Notes: generated from the sequence alone by a model not told the origin. A stretch of DNA of 64,000 nucleotides from Sandaracinus amylolyticus (GCF_000737325.1 NZ_CP011125.1:5022001-5086000), one strand, 5' to 3'; counted from the stretch's first letter, positions 1 through 9,518 are shown. A program made the numbers and translations.

Positions 1-2
1 GA

Positions 3-305
3 CTCGACCTCGAAGCGCTGACGACGCCCGCAGGACTCCGGCCGCTGCGCACCTACGAGCACGAGCTGCGTCGCGAGATCGCGCGCTGCGTGCGGGACCT
101 CGAGCGGCTCGCCGACACGCTCGACCTGAAGGACGCGCTTCGCGAGGCGATCGTGCGCACGTGTGACTGCTACGACGCTCGCATCCTCACTCGCGCCGCG
201 CCGGGCTCCGATGCGGACGTGAGCTGGGCGCTCTCGCTGCGCGAGCTCGAGCACGCGCTCACGTCGCGACCGCCCGCTCGAGAGATCATCGCGGCGGTGC
301 GCTGA
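3..305 (+). CDS. C-terminal end of an unidentified protein (cut by window edge)
   Basis: The frame is open from base 3 to a TGA at 303-305, giving about 100 residues with no upstream stop, so the true start lies before the window. The segment is predicted mostly helical, rich in Leu, Glu, Arg and Asp, with one Cys-Asp-Cys cluster near residue 58. No family was recognised. It converges on the receiver gene that ends 7 bp downstream on the opposite strand. The codon bias (G/C at third positions) matches the rest of the window, which supports real coding. Confidence 0.5.
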   Translation, partial: LDLEALTTPAGLRPLRTYEHELRREIARCVRDLERLADTLDLKDALREAIVRTCDCYDARILTRAAPGSDADVSWALSLRELEHALTSRPPAREIIAAVR

Positions 306-312
306 CGCGCTC

Positions 313-765
313 TCAGCTCGCGGTCTTTCCCTTCGGGGTGCCGTGCAGCCAGCGCGCGCCGGTCGCGGGCCGAGGGCGCGAGGACTTCCGCGGCCGCGCC
401 ATCACCGACTGCTCGATCGCCGCGACGAGCTCCATCACCTGGAAGGGCTTCGCGAGGCACGCGTCGAAGAGCTCGCGCTCGCTGCCCTCGACCGACAGCA
501 GCGACCGCGTGAGGAGCACGAAGCCGGGTCGCTCGTCACCCATCCGCTCGCGCGCGAGCGAGCTCAGCTGCGCGCCCGAGAGCTCCTTCATGCGGTGCTC
601 GGTGATCACCACGTCGAAGCGCCGCGGGACGAGGATCTCCAGCGCCGCGAGCGGCGAGCTGAAGCCGAGCGTACGGAAGCCGACATCACGCAACACGCCG
701 TTCACGCTCCGCACCGCCCACGGGTCCTCGTCGATCACCGCGACGAGCACGCCTCCACGATCCAC
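313..765 (-). CDS. Single-domain response-regulator-like protein with Glu at the phospho-acceptor site
   Basis: 150 residues with a CheY-like fold. The acidic pocket is at residues 12-14 (DED), a switch Thr lies in VLLTRS and the conserved Lys in CLAKPF. The residue that should be the phosphorylated Asp is Glu56, in VVITEHRM, and the codon GAG reads clearly. Glu here often mimics the phosphorylated state in engineered receivers, so this protein may be constitutively 'on' or act as a non-phosphorylatable partner; that is inference. A GTG start at 765 was chosen because a GGGGGA purine run precedes it at good spacing and the fold begins right after. About 30 residues follow the domain and end in a basic tail. 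No output domain is present. Confidence 0.8.
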   Translation of the reverse strand: MDRGGVLVAVIDEDPWAVRSVNGVLRDVGFRTLGFSSPLAALEILVPRRFDVVITEHRMKELSGAQLSSLARERMGDERPGFVLLTRSLLSVEGSERELFDACLAKPFQVMELVAAIEQSVMARPRKSSRPRPATGARWLHGTPKGKTAS

Positions 766-857
766 ATGCGGTGGTCCCCCCACTGTCGCCCCCTCGCTGC
801 TTTGGCCCGGAAGGCCCGTACGTGGGCACGCGCGGGGGCGCCACAAGGGGCAATCGA

Positions 858-1865
858 TCACTCCGCGAGGTGGCACGCGACGCGATGGCCCGAGCGCTTC
901 TCCTCGAGCGCCGGATCGCGGACGTCGCACAGCCCCTTCTTCGCGATCGGACAGCGCGGATGGAAGCGACACCCCGACGGCGGCGCGAGCGGGCTCGGCA
1001 CGTCGCCCTCGAGCACGATGCGCGCGCGGCGCGACCCGGGATCGGGCGTCGGCACTGCGCTGAGCAGCGCCTTCGTGTACGGGTGCTTCGGCGTCTCCCA
1101 GATCGCGTCGGACGACGCGACCTCGACGATGCGCCCGAGGTACATCACGGCGACGCGATGGCTCATCCAACGCACGACCGCGAGGTCGTGCGCGACGAAG
1201 AGGTACGAGAGCCCGAGCTCGTCCTGCAGGTCCTTCAGCAGGTTGACGATCTGCGCCTGGATCGAGACGTCGAGCGCGCTCACCGGCTCGTCGGCGACGA
1301 CGAAGCGCGGATCGACCGCGAGCGCGCGCGCGATGACGATGCGCTGGCGCTGGCCGCCCGAGAATTCGTGGGGATAGCGGCGCATGTGATCGGCGCGCAG
1401 GCCGACCTTCTCGAGCAGCTGCGCGATGCGCTCGCGCTCCTCGTACACGCCGCGCGCGAGCCCGTGGACGCGCAGCGCCTCGCCGATCGCGCTCTGGATC
1501 GTGAGCCGCGGATCGAGCGCGCCGTAGGGATCCTGAAACACGATCTGCATGCGCCGCCGCAGCGGGCGCATCTGCTCGCGAGAGAGCGTCGTGATCTCGC
1601 GGCCCTCGAAGCGGATGTGCCCCGACGTCGGCTCGATCAGGCGCAGCACGAGCCGGCCGAGCGTGCTCTTTCCGCAGCCCGACTCGCCGACGAGACCGAG
1701 CGTCTCGCCCGGCGCGACCTCGAGATCGACCCCGTCGACGGCGCGCACCGCGCGCGACGTCCGATCGAAGAGCCCGCGTCGCTGCGCGAAGTGCTTGGTC
1801 AGACGCTCGACCGCGATCAGCGGCGCGCGCTCGGTCTCCACGGCGGGGGCGAGCTCAGACAACAC
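858..1865 (-). CDS. Oligopeptide/dipeptide ABC transporter ATP-binding protein, DppF/OppF type
   Basis: Cytoplasmic ATPase of a peptide/nickel-type ABC importer, about 335 residues. It shows a Walker A motif (GESGCGKST), the Q-loop ([11 protein letters not shown]), the signature FSGGQRQR, Walker B ([11 protein letters not shown]) and the H-loop (FVAHDLAVV). The C-terminal oligopeptide-transporter extension carries the Cys-rich GCRFHPRCP motif. The start is GTG 1865; a TTG at 1862 is equally possible and sits 7 nt after AGGAG. The 5' end overlaps the paralogous ATPase upstream by 11 bp, so the two are co-translated and probably form one heterodimeric ATPase. The membrane and binding-protein genes are not in the window. 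Confidence 0.9.
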   Translation of the reverse strand: MLSELAPAVETERAPLIAVERLTKHFAQRRGLFDRTSRAVRAVDGVDLEVAPGETLGLVGESGCGKSTLGRLVLRLIEPTSGHIRFEGREITTLSREQMRPLRRRMQIVFQDPYGALDPRLTIQSAIGEALRVHGLARGVYEERERIAQLLEKVGLRADHMRRYPHEFSGGQRQRIVIARALAVDPRFVVADEPVSALDVSIQAQIVNLLKDLQDELGLSYLFVAHDLAVVRWMSHRVAVMYLGRIVEVASSDAIWETPKHPYTKALLSAVPTPDPGSRRARIVLEGDVPSPLAPPSGCRFHPRCPIAKKGLCDVRDPALEEKRSGHRVACHLAE

Positions 1866-2901
1866 CCGTCTCCTGCGACTGCGTCGCGAGCGCGCCGGAC
1901 GCGAGCTCGCTCTCGCGCACGCACGCGACGCGATGACTCGAGAGCGCGTCGGGCGCAGCGCCCATCGTGAGCGCGACGAGCGCGGGATCGGCATCGCGAC
2001 ACGCGGGCGCAGCGTGCTCGCAGCGATCCTGGAACCGACATCCCGCGGGCAGCGCGCGCAGATCGGGCACGACGCCGCGGATCGTCGGCAGGCGCGCGGC
2101 GCGCGACACGGCCGTGCTCGAGGGCACGCTGCGCAGCAGGCCACGCGTGTACGGGTGTCGCGGCGAGGTGAAGAGCGCGCTCTTCTGCGCGCGCTCCACG
2201 ACGCGCCCCGCGTACATCACGACGACCTCGTCCGCGAGCTCCGCGACCACGCCGAGATCGTGGGTGATCAGGATCACGCTCGTACCGGTCTCCCGCTGCA
2301 GTGCGCCCAGGAGCTCGAGGATCTGCGCCTGGATCGTCACGTCGAGCGCGGTGGTCGGCTCGTCGGCGATCAGGAGCTCGGGCTCGCACGCGAGCGCGAT
2401 CGCGATCATCACGCGCTGCCGCATGCCGCCCGAGAGCTGGTGCGGATACGCGTCGATGCGCTCGCTGGGCGCGGGGATGCCGACCCTCGCGAGCAGCTCG
2501 ATCGCGCGCGCACGCGCGGCCTTCGCGCTCATCGCGAGGTGGGCGCGCAGCGTCTCCTCGATCTGCCGGCCCACCGTGTACACGGGGTTCAGCGAGCTCG
2601 ACGGATCCTGGAAGATCATCGAGATGCGCCGGCCGCGCAGCGCGCGCATCGCGCGCTCGTCCATCGTCGCGAGATCGCGCCCACCGAACAGGATGCGCCC
2701 GGCGGCGACGTGCCCGGGCTCGGGCACGAGCCCCATGATCGAGAGCGACGTGACGCTCTTGCCGCAGCCGCTCTCGCCGACGAGCGCGAGCGTGCCGCCG
2801 CGCGGCACCTCGAACGAGACTCCGTCGACCGCGCGCACCGGGCCCTCGTCGGTCTCGAACACCGTCACGAGGTCCTCGACGACGAGGAGCGGTTCCGCCA
2901 T
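1855..2901 (-). CDS. Oligopeptide/dipeptide ABC transporter ATP-binding protein, DppD/OppD type
   Basis: 348-residue ATPase partner of the downstream DppF-like gene. Walker A is at residues 42-49 (GESGCGKS), the signature reads LSGGMRQRV, Walker B is [12 protein letters not shown], and the H-loop is in [10 protein letters not shown]. The C-terminal extension contains [15 protein letters not shown], typical of the OppD branch. It starts at ATG 2901. A TAGATT box lies 10 nt upstream, so this is probably the first gene of a two-gene ATPase operon with a nearly leaderless mRNA. The substrate could be peptides or nickel and cannot be set without the binding protein. Confidence 0.9.
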   Translation of the reverse strand: MAEPLLVVEDLVTVFETDEGPVRAVDGVSFEVPRGGTLALVGESGCGKSVTSLSIMGLVPEPGHVAAGRILFGGRDLATMDERAMRALRGRRISMIFQDPSSSLNPVYTVGRQIEETLRAHLAMSAKAARARAIELLARVGIPAPSERIDAYPHQLSGGMRQRVMIAIALACEPELLIADEPTTALDVTIQAQILELLGALQRETGTSVILITHDLGVVAELADEVVVMYAGRVVERAQKSALFTSPRHPYTRGLLRSVPSSTAVSRAARLPTIRGVVPDLRALPAGCRFQDRCEHAAPACRDADPALVALTMGAAPDALSSHRVACVRESELASGALATQSQETGVV

Positions 2902-2917
2902 CAGGCGCGCGAATCTA
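2902..2917 (-). promoter_or_regulatory. Short-leader promoter -10 element (TAGATT) for the ABC ATPase pair
   Basis: Read on the minus strand, TGGTAGATTCGCGCGCCTG leads straight into ATG. It almost matches the sequence before the kinase start at 16750 (TGGTAGACTCGCGCGCCTC then GTG). No clear -35 hexamer is present. Transcription would begin within a few bases of the start codon. Confidence 0.4.
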
Positions 2918-2926
2918 CCACGAGGG

Positions 2927-3763
2927 TCACTCGCACTGGACCGTCTCGACCTGCAAGCCCGGGCGGGCCTCCTGCACGAACGCATCGGCCGGGACCTCGG
3001 CGTTCAGATCGATCGACTCGAAGCGCACGAGCGTGTCGATCCCGCGCGAGGGCTGCTCGAACTGGATGCGGAACGGCATCGTGACCGCCGCGCCGCCGCT
3101 CGGGTCGCTCACCGCGCGGTAGTCGTCCCACGTCACGCGCCACTCGAGCGAGCCGTTCGCCGCGTTCACGCGCGACTCGCGCAGGCGCATCTGCTGCTGC
3201 TCGGGCGGCTGCTCGCGATCCTCGGGGCGCACCTCGAGCGCGAGGTGCTGCGTGCGGCCGTCGTTCCCGTGCAGCGTCACGTGGTAGGTCCCGCCGTCGC
3301 AGCGCATCTCGGATCGCGTCGACTCGATGCGCGGCGTCTGGCCCGTGAGCAGCAGCGCGACCTCATCGCCGGCGAGCGGGATCCCCAGCAGGCGCTCGAT
3401 GTTCGAGGGGCACGTCGGGCCCACGTAGAACCGATCTTCGCGCAGGTCCGTGAGCGCGAACGTGGTCCCGTCGCTCGTGAGGATCGCGGCCGGTCCCATC
3501 TGCGTCATCGCGTCGAAGCGCACACGATCGGGGCGCTCGAGGAACATCATCACCGTGCCGCGGATGCGACCCTCCTCGTCGCGCCGATCGACCCGCGCCT
3601 CCGCGCGCATCACACGCAGCGTCTCGCGCGATTGCTGATACGAGGCGAGCGCCGTCGCCGGATCCTCGATGCGCACCGCCGGGCAGACGCCACCGGGACA
3701 TCCCACGAGCGGGAGCGCGAGCGCGGCGCCCATCCACCGGAGCACGAAGGAGCGTGTCTTCAC
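2927..3763 (-). CDS. LolA/LolB-fold outer-membrane lipoprotein (DUF4292-like)
   Basis: 278 residues. A lipoprotein signal peptide with lipobox LVGC (Cys22) precedes a domain that reads like LolA/DUF4292: [48 protein letters not shown], then alternating strands up to the C terminus. This fold is a half beta-barrel that binds lipid or lipoprotein, so a role in envelope lipid or lipoprotein handling is plausible. GTG 3763 was chosen because the KTR-hydrophobic signal starts there; a longer start at 3799 would put an atypical extension in front. It lies just upstream of the ABC ATPases with a 25-bp gap, but a separate promoter before them argues for independent transcription. Confidence 0.7.
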   Translation of the reverse strand: MKTRSFVLRWMGAALALPLVGCPGGVCPAVRIEDPATALASYQQSRETLRVMRAEARVDRRDEEGRIRGTVMMFLERPDRVRFDAMTQMGPAAILTSDGTTFALTDLREDRFYVGPTCPSNIERLLGIPLAGDEVALLLTGQTPRIESTRSEMRCDGGTYHVTLHGNDGRTQHLALEVRPEDREQPPEQQQMRLRESRVNAANGSLEWRVTWDDYRAVSDPSGGAAVTMPFRIQFEQPSRGIDTLVRFESIDLNAEVPADAFVQEARPGLQVETVQCE

Positions 3764-3854
3764 GCGCGAATGGTTAGGCGCGCAGCACGCGCGGAGCAAA
3801 CGTGCGCGGGTAGAAGCATCCGCTCACCGCGTAGATGGCTCCGTGGAGATCGCG

Positions 3855-4523
3855 ATGCGCGCCACGCCCTCGTTCGCCGACCCTGCCCGTCCGGCCCCCG
3901 CGTTCCTCGACGCGACCGGCGGCGCACTGCTCTTCGGTCGCGTGCTCCTGTTCCGCGGCCTCGGCGACGCGTTCCTCGCGACGTGGGATCGCTGGCAGAC
4001 GATCGTCCCCGACGACCTCGCGCTCGTCCCCGCGCACGATCTCTCGCGCTTCGAGGAGTACCGCGGGTTCGACGGATGCTTCCGGGTCGCGGTGGGCGTC
4101 ACCGTCGCGATCGCGAGCGCCGACGAGGGTCCGTCCGCGCCCTTCGACGACGCCGCGATCCTGCGCGCGAGGGATCGCGCCGCGCAGTGCCTCGACGCGC
4201 GCATCGTGGGCGTGCTCGCCGCGACGCTCGGCGCGCACGACGCGCTCGCGCTGCACGGCCAACACACACGCGCGCTGCTCGTCCCATACGGACCCATCGC
4301 GTCCGTGCACCTCGCGCACGGCGTGATCGCGGCGGCGCTCTCCACCCCGCCGCCCGGGCTCGCGCGCGTCCGCGGTACCGACATGCGCGAGCGGCCGCAC
4401 CGCGACGTCGTGCACGGCTCGCTCGTCGCGAGCGCGTGCGACTGGGACATCGCCGAGCCCGACCTCCACGCGGTGCGGACCGCGCGCGGGCGCGCGTTCC
4501 ATCTCGTCGCGCGCTACGGCTGA
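3855..4523 (+). CDS. Conserved hypothetical protein
   Basis: 222 residues with no signal peptide or membrane segment and no recognised family. It has an even alpha/beta pattern, with stretches such as LLFGRVLLFRGLGDAFL and RVAVGVTVAIASADEG. The ATG at 3855 has GGAG six bases upstream. The third-position GC bias runs from this point to the stop, which supports coding. The last 10 bp overlap the 3' end of the convergent oxidoreductase gene. It is divergent from the LolA-like lipoprotein, with about 90 bp between the starts. Confidence 0.55.
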   Translation: MRATPSFADPARPAPAFLDATGGALLFGRVLLFRGLGDAFLATWDRWQTIVPDDLALVPAHDLSRFEEYRGFDGCFRVAVGVTVAIASADEGPSAPFDDAAILRARDRAAQCLDARIVGVLAATLGAHDALALHGQHTRALLVPYGPIASVHLAHGVIAAALSTPPPGLARVRGTDMRERPHRDVVHGSLVASACDWDIAEPDLHAVRTARGRAFHLVARYG

Positions 4524-5551
4524 GCCACGAGCACGAGCTTGCCGACGGTCGCGCCCGTCTCCAGCGCACGATGCGCGCTCGCGACGTCGTCGAGCGCGAA
4601 GCACGTGATCGGCGGCGCGACGAGCTCACCTCGTTCGAACGCGACGAGCAGATCGCGCATGCCCTCGTGGAGGATCGCGCGCTGCTCGAACAAGTAGCTG
4701 AGGTTCAGCGCGAGCACGCTGCGGTTCGTGCCCGTCATCGCGAGCGGGTCGAAGCGCGGCGTCGCGAGCCACGTGCGCGCGAGCCGTGCGAGCGAAGGAC
4801 GCCCACGACCTCGCGGCAGCATCGAGTGGAACCCGTAGATCACGAGGCGCCCCGGCGCGCAGAGCAGCTCGAAGCTCGCGCGCAGCGTCGACGCACCGTT
4901 CGCATCGAGCACGATCTCGTACCCGCGCGGCGAGAGCACGCGCGCCCGCGCGACCCAGTCGCCGCTCGACGCGTCGATCACTGCGTCGCACCCGAGCCCG
5001 CGTGCGACGTCGATCTTCTCGCGGCGACCGACCACGCCGATCACCCGCGCGCCCGCACGACGACCGAGCTGTGAGAGCGCACCACCGACGCCGCCGGCCG
5101 CCGAGTGCACGAGGATCGTCTCGCCCAGGCGCACCTTCGCGAGCCCGTGCAGCGCCCAGTGCGCTGTCAGGAAATTGGCAGGAATGCTCGCCGCCTCGTC
5201 GAACGAGAGCGCGCGCGGCTTCGCGAAGATCTGCGCGCGCGGCACGACGACGTGCGACGCGTATCCACCGAAGCGCGTCACCGCGATCACCTCGGTGCCG
5301 ATCGCGACGTCGCGCGCGAGCGAGCCGACCGCGTCGATCGTGCCCGCGACCTCGAAGCCCGGCGTGATCGGATATCCGACGTAGTGCTTCGCGGACTCGT
5401 AGAGCCCCATGCGGATCACGCAGTCCGCGTAGTTCACGCCGCTCGCGCGCACCCGCACGCGCACCTCGTCGAGCACGGGCTCGGGGTCGCGCGCCGCCTC
5501 GACGCGTAGTCGCTCGTACCCGCCCGGGCGGTCGACGACGACGCGCTTCAT
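4514..5551 (-). CDS. Zinc-independent medium-chain dehydrogenase, quinone oxidoreductase/VAT1-like
   Basis: 345 residues of the MDR superfamily, which transfers hydride from NADPH. The N-terminal catalytic domain has VNYADCVIRMGLY and PITPGFEVAGTIDAVG. The Rossmann domain carries HSAAGGVGGALSQLGR for the dinucleotide phosphates. No structural or catalytic zinc Cys/His set is visible, which fits the quinone-oxidoreductase/VAT1 branch rather than alcohol dehydrogenases. Its ATG overlaps the TGA of the upstream hydrolase in an ATGA arrangement, so the two are translationally coupled. The natural substrate is unknown. Confidence 0.85.
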   Translation of the reverse strand: MKRVVVDRPGGYERLRVEAARDPEPVLDEVRVRVRASGVNYADCVIRMGLYESAKHYVGYPITPGFEVAGTIDAVGSLARDVAIGTEVIAVTRFGGYASHVVVPRAQIFAKPRALSFDEAASIPANFLTAHWALHGLAKVRLGETILVHSAAGGVGGALSQLGRRAGARVIGVVGRREKIDVARGLGCDAVIDASSGDWVARARVLSPRGYEIVLDANGASTLRASFELLCAPGRLVIYGFHSMLPRGRGRPSLARLARTWLATPRFDPLAMTGTNRSVLALNLSYLFEQRAILHEGMRDLLVAFERGELVAPPITCFALDDVASAHRALETGATVGKLVLVAQP

Positions 5552-6333
5552 CCGTTCGCCGCGAGGTGCTCGGCGATCGCGCTCCCCACGACGTCGCCGT
5601 GGGTGATCGGTCCCATGTGCCCCGCGCCCTCGATCGCGCGCACCTTCGATCGCGCGATCGCGCGCCCGAGGATCGCGACGATGCGATGCGCGACGATCGG
5701 CGACCGCGCTCCGTGCATCAGCAGCGTGGGCGCGGTGATCGCGCGATAGGCCTCGGCGCGCGTCGCGTCGCGCATCAGCGATCGCACCTCGAGGTACACC
5801 TTCGCGCCGACGCGCAGGAACGACGCGCGTCGGTCCGCCGGCAGCGCGTCCCATGCGCCCTTCCCGTTCCAGAACTCGACGAACGCGCGGTACCACGCCT
5901 CGCCGCCGCCGCGCGTGTCGTCGGTGAAGATCGGATCGCGCGCCGCACGATCGAGATCGGCGAGCGCCTCGACGTCGTTCGCCTCGCGCACGAGCTCGAA
6001 CGCGACCGGGTCGTACACCGCGAGCGAGCGGATCGTCGACGGACGACGCCGCGCGACGGTGAGCGCGACGAGACCACCGTACGAGTGCCCGACGAGATGC
6101 ACCGCCCCGACACGATCGATCACGCGCTCGACCGCCTCGACGTCCTGCACGTGATCGAAGGGCTCGGCGTGCGGCGGGCTCTCGCCCGATCCCAGGAAAT
6201 CAGGCGTGATCACGTGGTGCGAGGGCGCGAGACGCTCCGCGATCTTGCGCCACTGGCGCGACGACATGCCGCCGCTGTGCAGGAGGACGACGGGATCGCC
6301 GGCGCCCATCGTCGAGACGTGGAGCTCGCTCAT
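5548..6333 (-). CDS. Alpha/beta-fold hydrolase
   Basis: 261 residues. The nucleophile elbow is GHSYGG with Ser84, the oxyanion region is LLHSGGMSS near residues 17-25, and the C-terminal catalytic His is in GAGHMGP. The usual acid after strand 6 (expected in GARSP) is not an Asp, so the acid must come from elsewhere or activity may be altered. The stop overlaps the start of the MDR gene by 4 bp. A small hydrolase with a reductase suggests processing of a carbonyl or ester compound. It begins 46 bp downstream of the methyltransferase/MTHFR gene on the same strand and may share its transcript. Confidence 0.8.
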   Translation of the reverse strand: MSELHVSTMGAGDPVVLLHSGGMSSRQWRKIAERLAPSHHVITPDFLGSGESPPHAEPFDHVQDVEAVERVIDRVGAVHLVGHSYGGLVALTVARRRPSTIRSLAVYDPVAFELVREANDVEALADLDRAARDPIFTDDTRGGGEAWYRAFVEFWNGKGAWDALPADRRASFLRVGAKVYLEVRSLMRDATRAEAYRAITAPTLLMHGARSPIVAHRIVAILGRAIARSKVRAIEGAGHMGPITHGDVVGSAIAEHLAANG

Positions 6334-6379
6334 CGAGGCGACGCATGGGGCCGCGACCCCGCGCCCGCCACCGCGGCGA

Positions 6380-8269
6380 TCACACCACGCCGTCGATCAC
6401 GCGCAGCGCGAGCTCGTATCGCCCGAGCGGCGGCATGATGTACGCGCCGGCGACGCGCGACTTCACGGCGAGCAACATCTCGCGCGCGATCGCGACGCCC
6501 TCGCGGCGCGCCTCTTCACCCGCGCCCGCCTTGCGCATCCGCTCGCGGATCTCGTGCGGCACGCTCATCCCCGGCACCTCGTTGTGCAGGAACTCCGCGT
6601 TGCGATAGCTCGCGAGCGGCAGGAGGCCGACGAGCACCGGCATGTCGAGCGGCGCGACGTCGCGCAGGAAACGATCGAGCACGTCCGGGTCGTAGACCGG
6701 CTGCGTCATCACGACCTCGGCGCCGGCCTCGCGCTTCTTCTTCAGGCGCTCGAGCTCGCGCTGATAGTCCTTCGCCGCCGGCTCCGCGCCGGTCGCGAGC
6801 AGGAAGCGCGTCGCCGCGCCGAGCGGCTTGCCACCGGGATCGAAGCCGCGGTTCATGCCGTCGATCAACCGGAGCAGCCCGACCGAGTCGACGTCGTAGA
6901 CCGGCGTCGCATCGGGGAAATCGCCCATCTTCGGCGGATCCCCGGTGATCACCACGAGGTTCGTGAGGCCGAGCTCGTGGCACCCGAGCAAGTGCGCGAC
7001 GAGCCCGAGCAGGTTCCGGTCGCGCGTCGTCACGTGCATGATCGCCGGCATCCCGAGCTCGTCCTGGATGCGGTGACAGAGCGCGAAATTGCCCATGCGC
7101 GCGGTCGCGCGCGCACCGTCGGCGACGTTGATCACGTCGACGCCTCCGTCGCGCAGCATGCGCGCCGCGTCGAGCGCCTTCTGCGGCGAGAGCCCGGCGG
7201 GCGGGTTCACCTCGACCGAGACGACGAACTTCTTGCCGATCTTCGCGCCGAGCGGGCCCTTCTCCGCGAGCGAGATCCGCGTCACACCGGGCGCGACCTG
7301 CGGCGTCGCCTCGCGCAGCTCGTGCGCCCCCGCGAGCGAGACGATCTCGGGACCGCCCGCCTCGCCCGTCGCGCCGACCATGCGCGCCGCGGCGGCCATC
7401 TGGCGCACGTGCTCGGGCGTGGTCCCGCAACAACCGCCGATGCCGCGCACGCCGGCCTTCAGCATCCGTCGCGCGAACACGAGGAAGTAGTCGGGCGTCG
7501 CCATGTACGCGAAGCGACCCTCGACGCGCCGCGGAAGACCCGCGTTGGGCTGCGCGACGATCGGCCTGCCCGCGCCGACCATCTTGGTCGCGGTCTCGTA
7601 GACGCCCGCAGGGCCGTCGGCGCAGTTCACGCCGATCACGTCGGCGCCCCACGCGACGAGGCGCTGCGCCATCTCCTCGGGCCCGGTTCCATCGGCCATC
7701 GTGCCGAACGAGTCGAACGACACGCTCGCGATGATCGGGCCGCGCTTCGCCTCGGGGGCCGCGTCGAGCGCGAGCTTCGCGCCTTCGATCGCGAGCCGCA
7801 CCTCCTCGGGCTGGCGGAACGTCTCGAGGATCAGCGCGTCGACGCCCTCGTCGAGAAGCACCGCGGCCTGATCGCGGAACGCCTCGCGGAGCTCGTCGAG
7901 CTCGCCGGCGCGCACGCTCTTCAGGATCTTCCCGCTCGGCCCGATCGAGCCCGCGACCCACGCCTGATCCCCCGCGACCTCGCGCGCGATGCGCACGCCC
8001 GCGCGGTTGATCGCGTCGAGCTGTCCCTCGAGGTTGTGCAGCGCGAGGCGGTACCGGTTCGCGCCGAACGTGTTCGTCTGGAGCACCTCGGCGCCCGCGG
8101 CGAGATACCCCGCGTGCACCGACTTCACGAGATCCGCGCGCGTGACGCAGAGCTGGTCGAAGTTCTGCGTGTAGAGCACGCCACGCTCGTAGATCTGCGT
8201 GCCCATCGCCCCGTCGAACACCACGGGACGCTGCGAGAGAGCGGTGAGGAGATCGCGTTCGCCAGCCAT
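6380..8269 (-). CDS. Bifunctional homocysteine S-methyltransferase / 5,10-methylenetetrahydrofolate reductase
   Basis: 629 residues in two domains. Residues about 1-305 form a homocysteine S-methyltransferase barrel with the three zinc Cys ligands in GVNCADGPA and GGCCGTT. Residues about 320-629 form a MetF-like MTHFR (VSVEVNPPAG, VITGDPPKMGDFP, EVVMTQPVYDP). This is the fused arrangement known from YitJ-type proteins. It links folate-bound one-carbon units to methionine synthesis, with FAD in the reductase half. The ATG at 8269 is placed at the start of the barrel. No S-box-type leader could be recognised in the 111 bp upstream. Confidence 0.9.
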   Translation of the reverse strand: MAGERDLLTALSQRPVVFDGAMGTQIYERGVLYTQNFDQLCVTRADLVKSVHAGYLAAGAEVLQTNTFGANRYRLALHNLEGQLDAINRAGVRIAREVAGDQAWVAGSIGPSGKILKSVRAGELDELREAFRDQAAVLLDEGVDALILETFRQPEEVRLAIEGAKLALDAAPEAKRGPIIASVSFDSFGTMADGTGPEEMAQRLVAWGADVIGVNCADGPAGVYETATKMVGAGRPIVAQPNAGLPRRVEGRFAYMATPDYFLVFARRMLKAGVRGIGGCCGTTPEHVRQMAAAARMVGATGEAGGPEIVSLAGAHELREATPQVAPGVTRISLAEKGPLGAKIGKKFVVSVEVNPPAGLSPQKALDAARMLRDGGVDVINVADGARATARMGNFALCHRIQDELGMPAIMHVTTRDRNLLGLVAHLLGCHELGLTNLVVITGDPPKMGDFPDATPVYDVDSVGLLRLIDGMNRGFDPGGKPLGAATRFLLATGAEPAAKDYQRELERLKKKREAGAEVVMTQPVYDPDVLDRFLRDVAPLDMPVLVGLLPLASYRNAEFLHNEVPGMSVPHEIRERMRKAGAGEEARREGVAIAREMLLAVKSRVAGAYIMPPLGRYELALRVIDGVV

Positions 8270-8326
8270 CGGGAGGACCGCGGTTGTCCCTCGGATGACG
8301 CGGCGCGTCCAGCCGACGGAACGCGA

Positions 8327-8355
8327 GCGGCCGGTGCCCCGAGGACACCGGCCGC
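8327..8355 (-). terminator. Strong GC hairpin downstream of the cytochrome lipoprotein gene
   Basis: A perfect 10-bp inverted repeat (GCGGCCGGTG and CACCGGCCGC) with a 9-base loop lies between the stop of the cytochrome lipoprotein (8381) and the start of the methyltransferase (8269), both on the minus strand. There is no U-run after the stem, so it may pause or stabilise RNA rather than terminate by itself. Confidence 0.5.
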
Positions 8356-8380
8356 CGCTGCGATCACGCGCCGAGCAGGC

Positions 8381-9379
8381 TCAGTTGTTCATCGCGCCGT
8401 CGGTGATCCACTGGCGGATGATGCCCACCTCTTCCTCCGAGAGCGGCGGCGGGCCGATCGGCATCGGCGTCTCGCACGACATCGGGTTGCCCATCTCGAC
8501 CTTGTGGACGAGCAGCGACGCGTCGGGATCGCCGGGGACCACGCGCACGCGGCCCATGCACGCGCCCGCGGGCTCCGACTCGACCTCGAACAGGTTCGCG
8601 TAGCCGGTCGCGGCGTCGGGCATCGCGAGCGCGCCGCCCATCGCGCCGCCGCCGTGGCACGCCGCGCTGGTGCACGTCTGATCCGCCTGGAAGAGGCACG
8701 TGTAGATCCACGACCACGTCGCCTGGGGCTCGCCCTCGCAGTCGACGCCGCCGCCGGCCGCGGGGACGATGTCGCCGACCGCCAGACACTGGTTGCGCGG
8801 GTCGATCTCGTCCGTCGGGTCGGGATCCTCGAGCACGCAGAAGTTCGTGACCGGGCACTCGCCGGGCGCGGTGCACGGCTGCGCGAGCGGGGTGGTCCGC
8901 TCGATCACCGGAGAGCCGCAGGCGAGCCAGTTGCGCAGCACCTCCTGGCCCTCGGCGGTGCGCAGGCTGGGCAGCACGTTGCCGTCGGCGTCGGCGTACG
9001 CCGAGTCGCCCGCCGGCACGAAGCCGCGCGGCGGCATCGCTCCGTTGACGACCTGCGAGTAGATGAGGTCGCGCTGGCGGTGCACGTTCGCCTGCGCCCA
9101 GAGCAGCCGGCGACCGCCCGAGATCGCCTGCTCACCCGCGCCGCTCACGAGGCCGACCGGGAAATTCAGGCCCTCGGGCGCGCCGAGCGCGGCGTCCTCG
9201 CCGTGGCAGCTGGCGCACTGCTCGACCATGTAGGCCTGGCCCGAGTACAGCGGGGATCCATTCCGGTCGTAGTAAGGAGTCCGCGCGAGCGCGTCGTCAC
9301 AGGCGTCACCGACGGTCGGCGAGCAGCCGGTCCCGATGGACAGCGCGAGGAGCGAAGCGAGCGCGAGGCGAATCCTCAT
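8381..9379 (-). CDS. Cytochrome c-type lipoprotein (planctomycete/myxobacterial family)
   Basis: 332 residues. The signal peptide ends at lipid Cys19 (IGTGC). A single c-type haem site CASCH is at residues 55-59. A second Cys-rich half contains SAACHGG, and the C terminus PPLSEEEVGIIRQWI is typical of haem-binding PSCyt-like proteins in myxobacteria and planctomycetes. It is probably a periplasmic or surface electron carrier, or a metal/haem-dependent sensor. GGAGG lies 9 bases before the ATG. The gene is divergent from the response regulator with 167 bp between them, and a GC hairpin follows its stop. Confidence 0.75.
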   Translation of the reverse strand: MRIRLALASLLALSIGTGCSPTVGDACDDALARTPYYDRNGSPLYSGQAYMVEQCASCHGEDAALGAPEGLNFPVGLVSGAGEQAISGGRRLLWAQANVHRQRDLIYSQVVNGAMPPRGFVPAGDSAYADADGNVLPSLRTAEGQEVLRNWLACGSPVIERTTPLAQPCTAPGECPVTNFCVLEDPDPTDEIDPRNQCLAVGDIVPAAGGGVDCEGEPQATWSWIYTCLFQADQTCTSAACHGGGAMGGALAMPDAATGYANLFEVESEPAGACMGRVRVVPGDPDASLLVHKVEMGNPMSCETPMPIGPPPLSEEEVGIIRQWITDGAMNN

Positions 9380-9489
9380 TCGGGGGTTCCTCCGGACATT
9401 GCGTCGCAGCGTGCTCTGCGGGATCCGTGTCGGTCAAGCGTGGGTAGCTTCACGCGAAACTTCCCGAAGGGAGGCGGCTCGCGAAGCCA

Positions 9490-9518
9490 TTGACAGGCGA
9501 GCCGTGCCCGCCGAGGAT
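9490..9518 (+). promoter_or_regulatory. Sigma70-type promoter for the response regulator
   Basis: A perfect -35 box TTGACA (9490-9495) is followed 17 bases later by GAGGAT (9513-9518), a weak -10. The predicted start site is about 22 bp before the ATG at 9547. GGAGG at 9530-9534 lies in the leader. Confidence 0.45.

Noticed and set aside
8270-8380. A SAM (S-box type) riboswitch before the methionine-pathway gene
   Set aside because: Only a terminator-like hairpin of the upstream gene was found; no conserved SAM-riboswitch core could be recognised.
6206-9493. A 1095-codon plus-strand frame
   Set aside because: It is antisense to the methyltransferase/MTHFR and cytochrome genes; its sequence is Arg/His/Asp low complexity.
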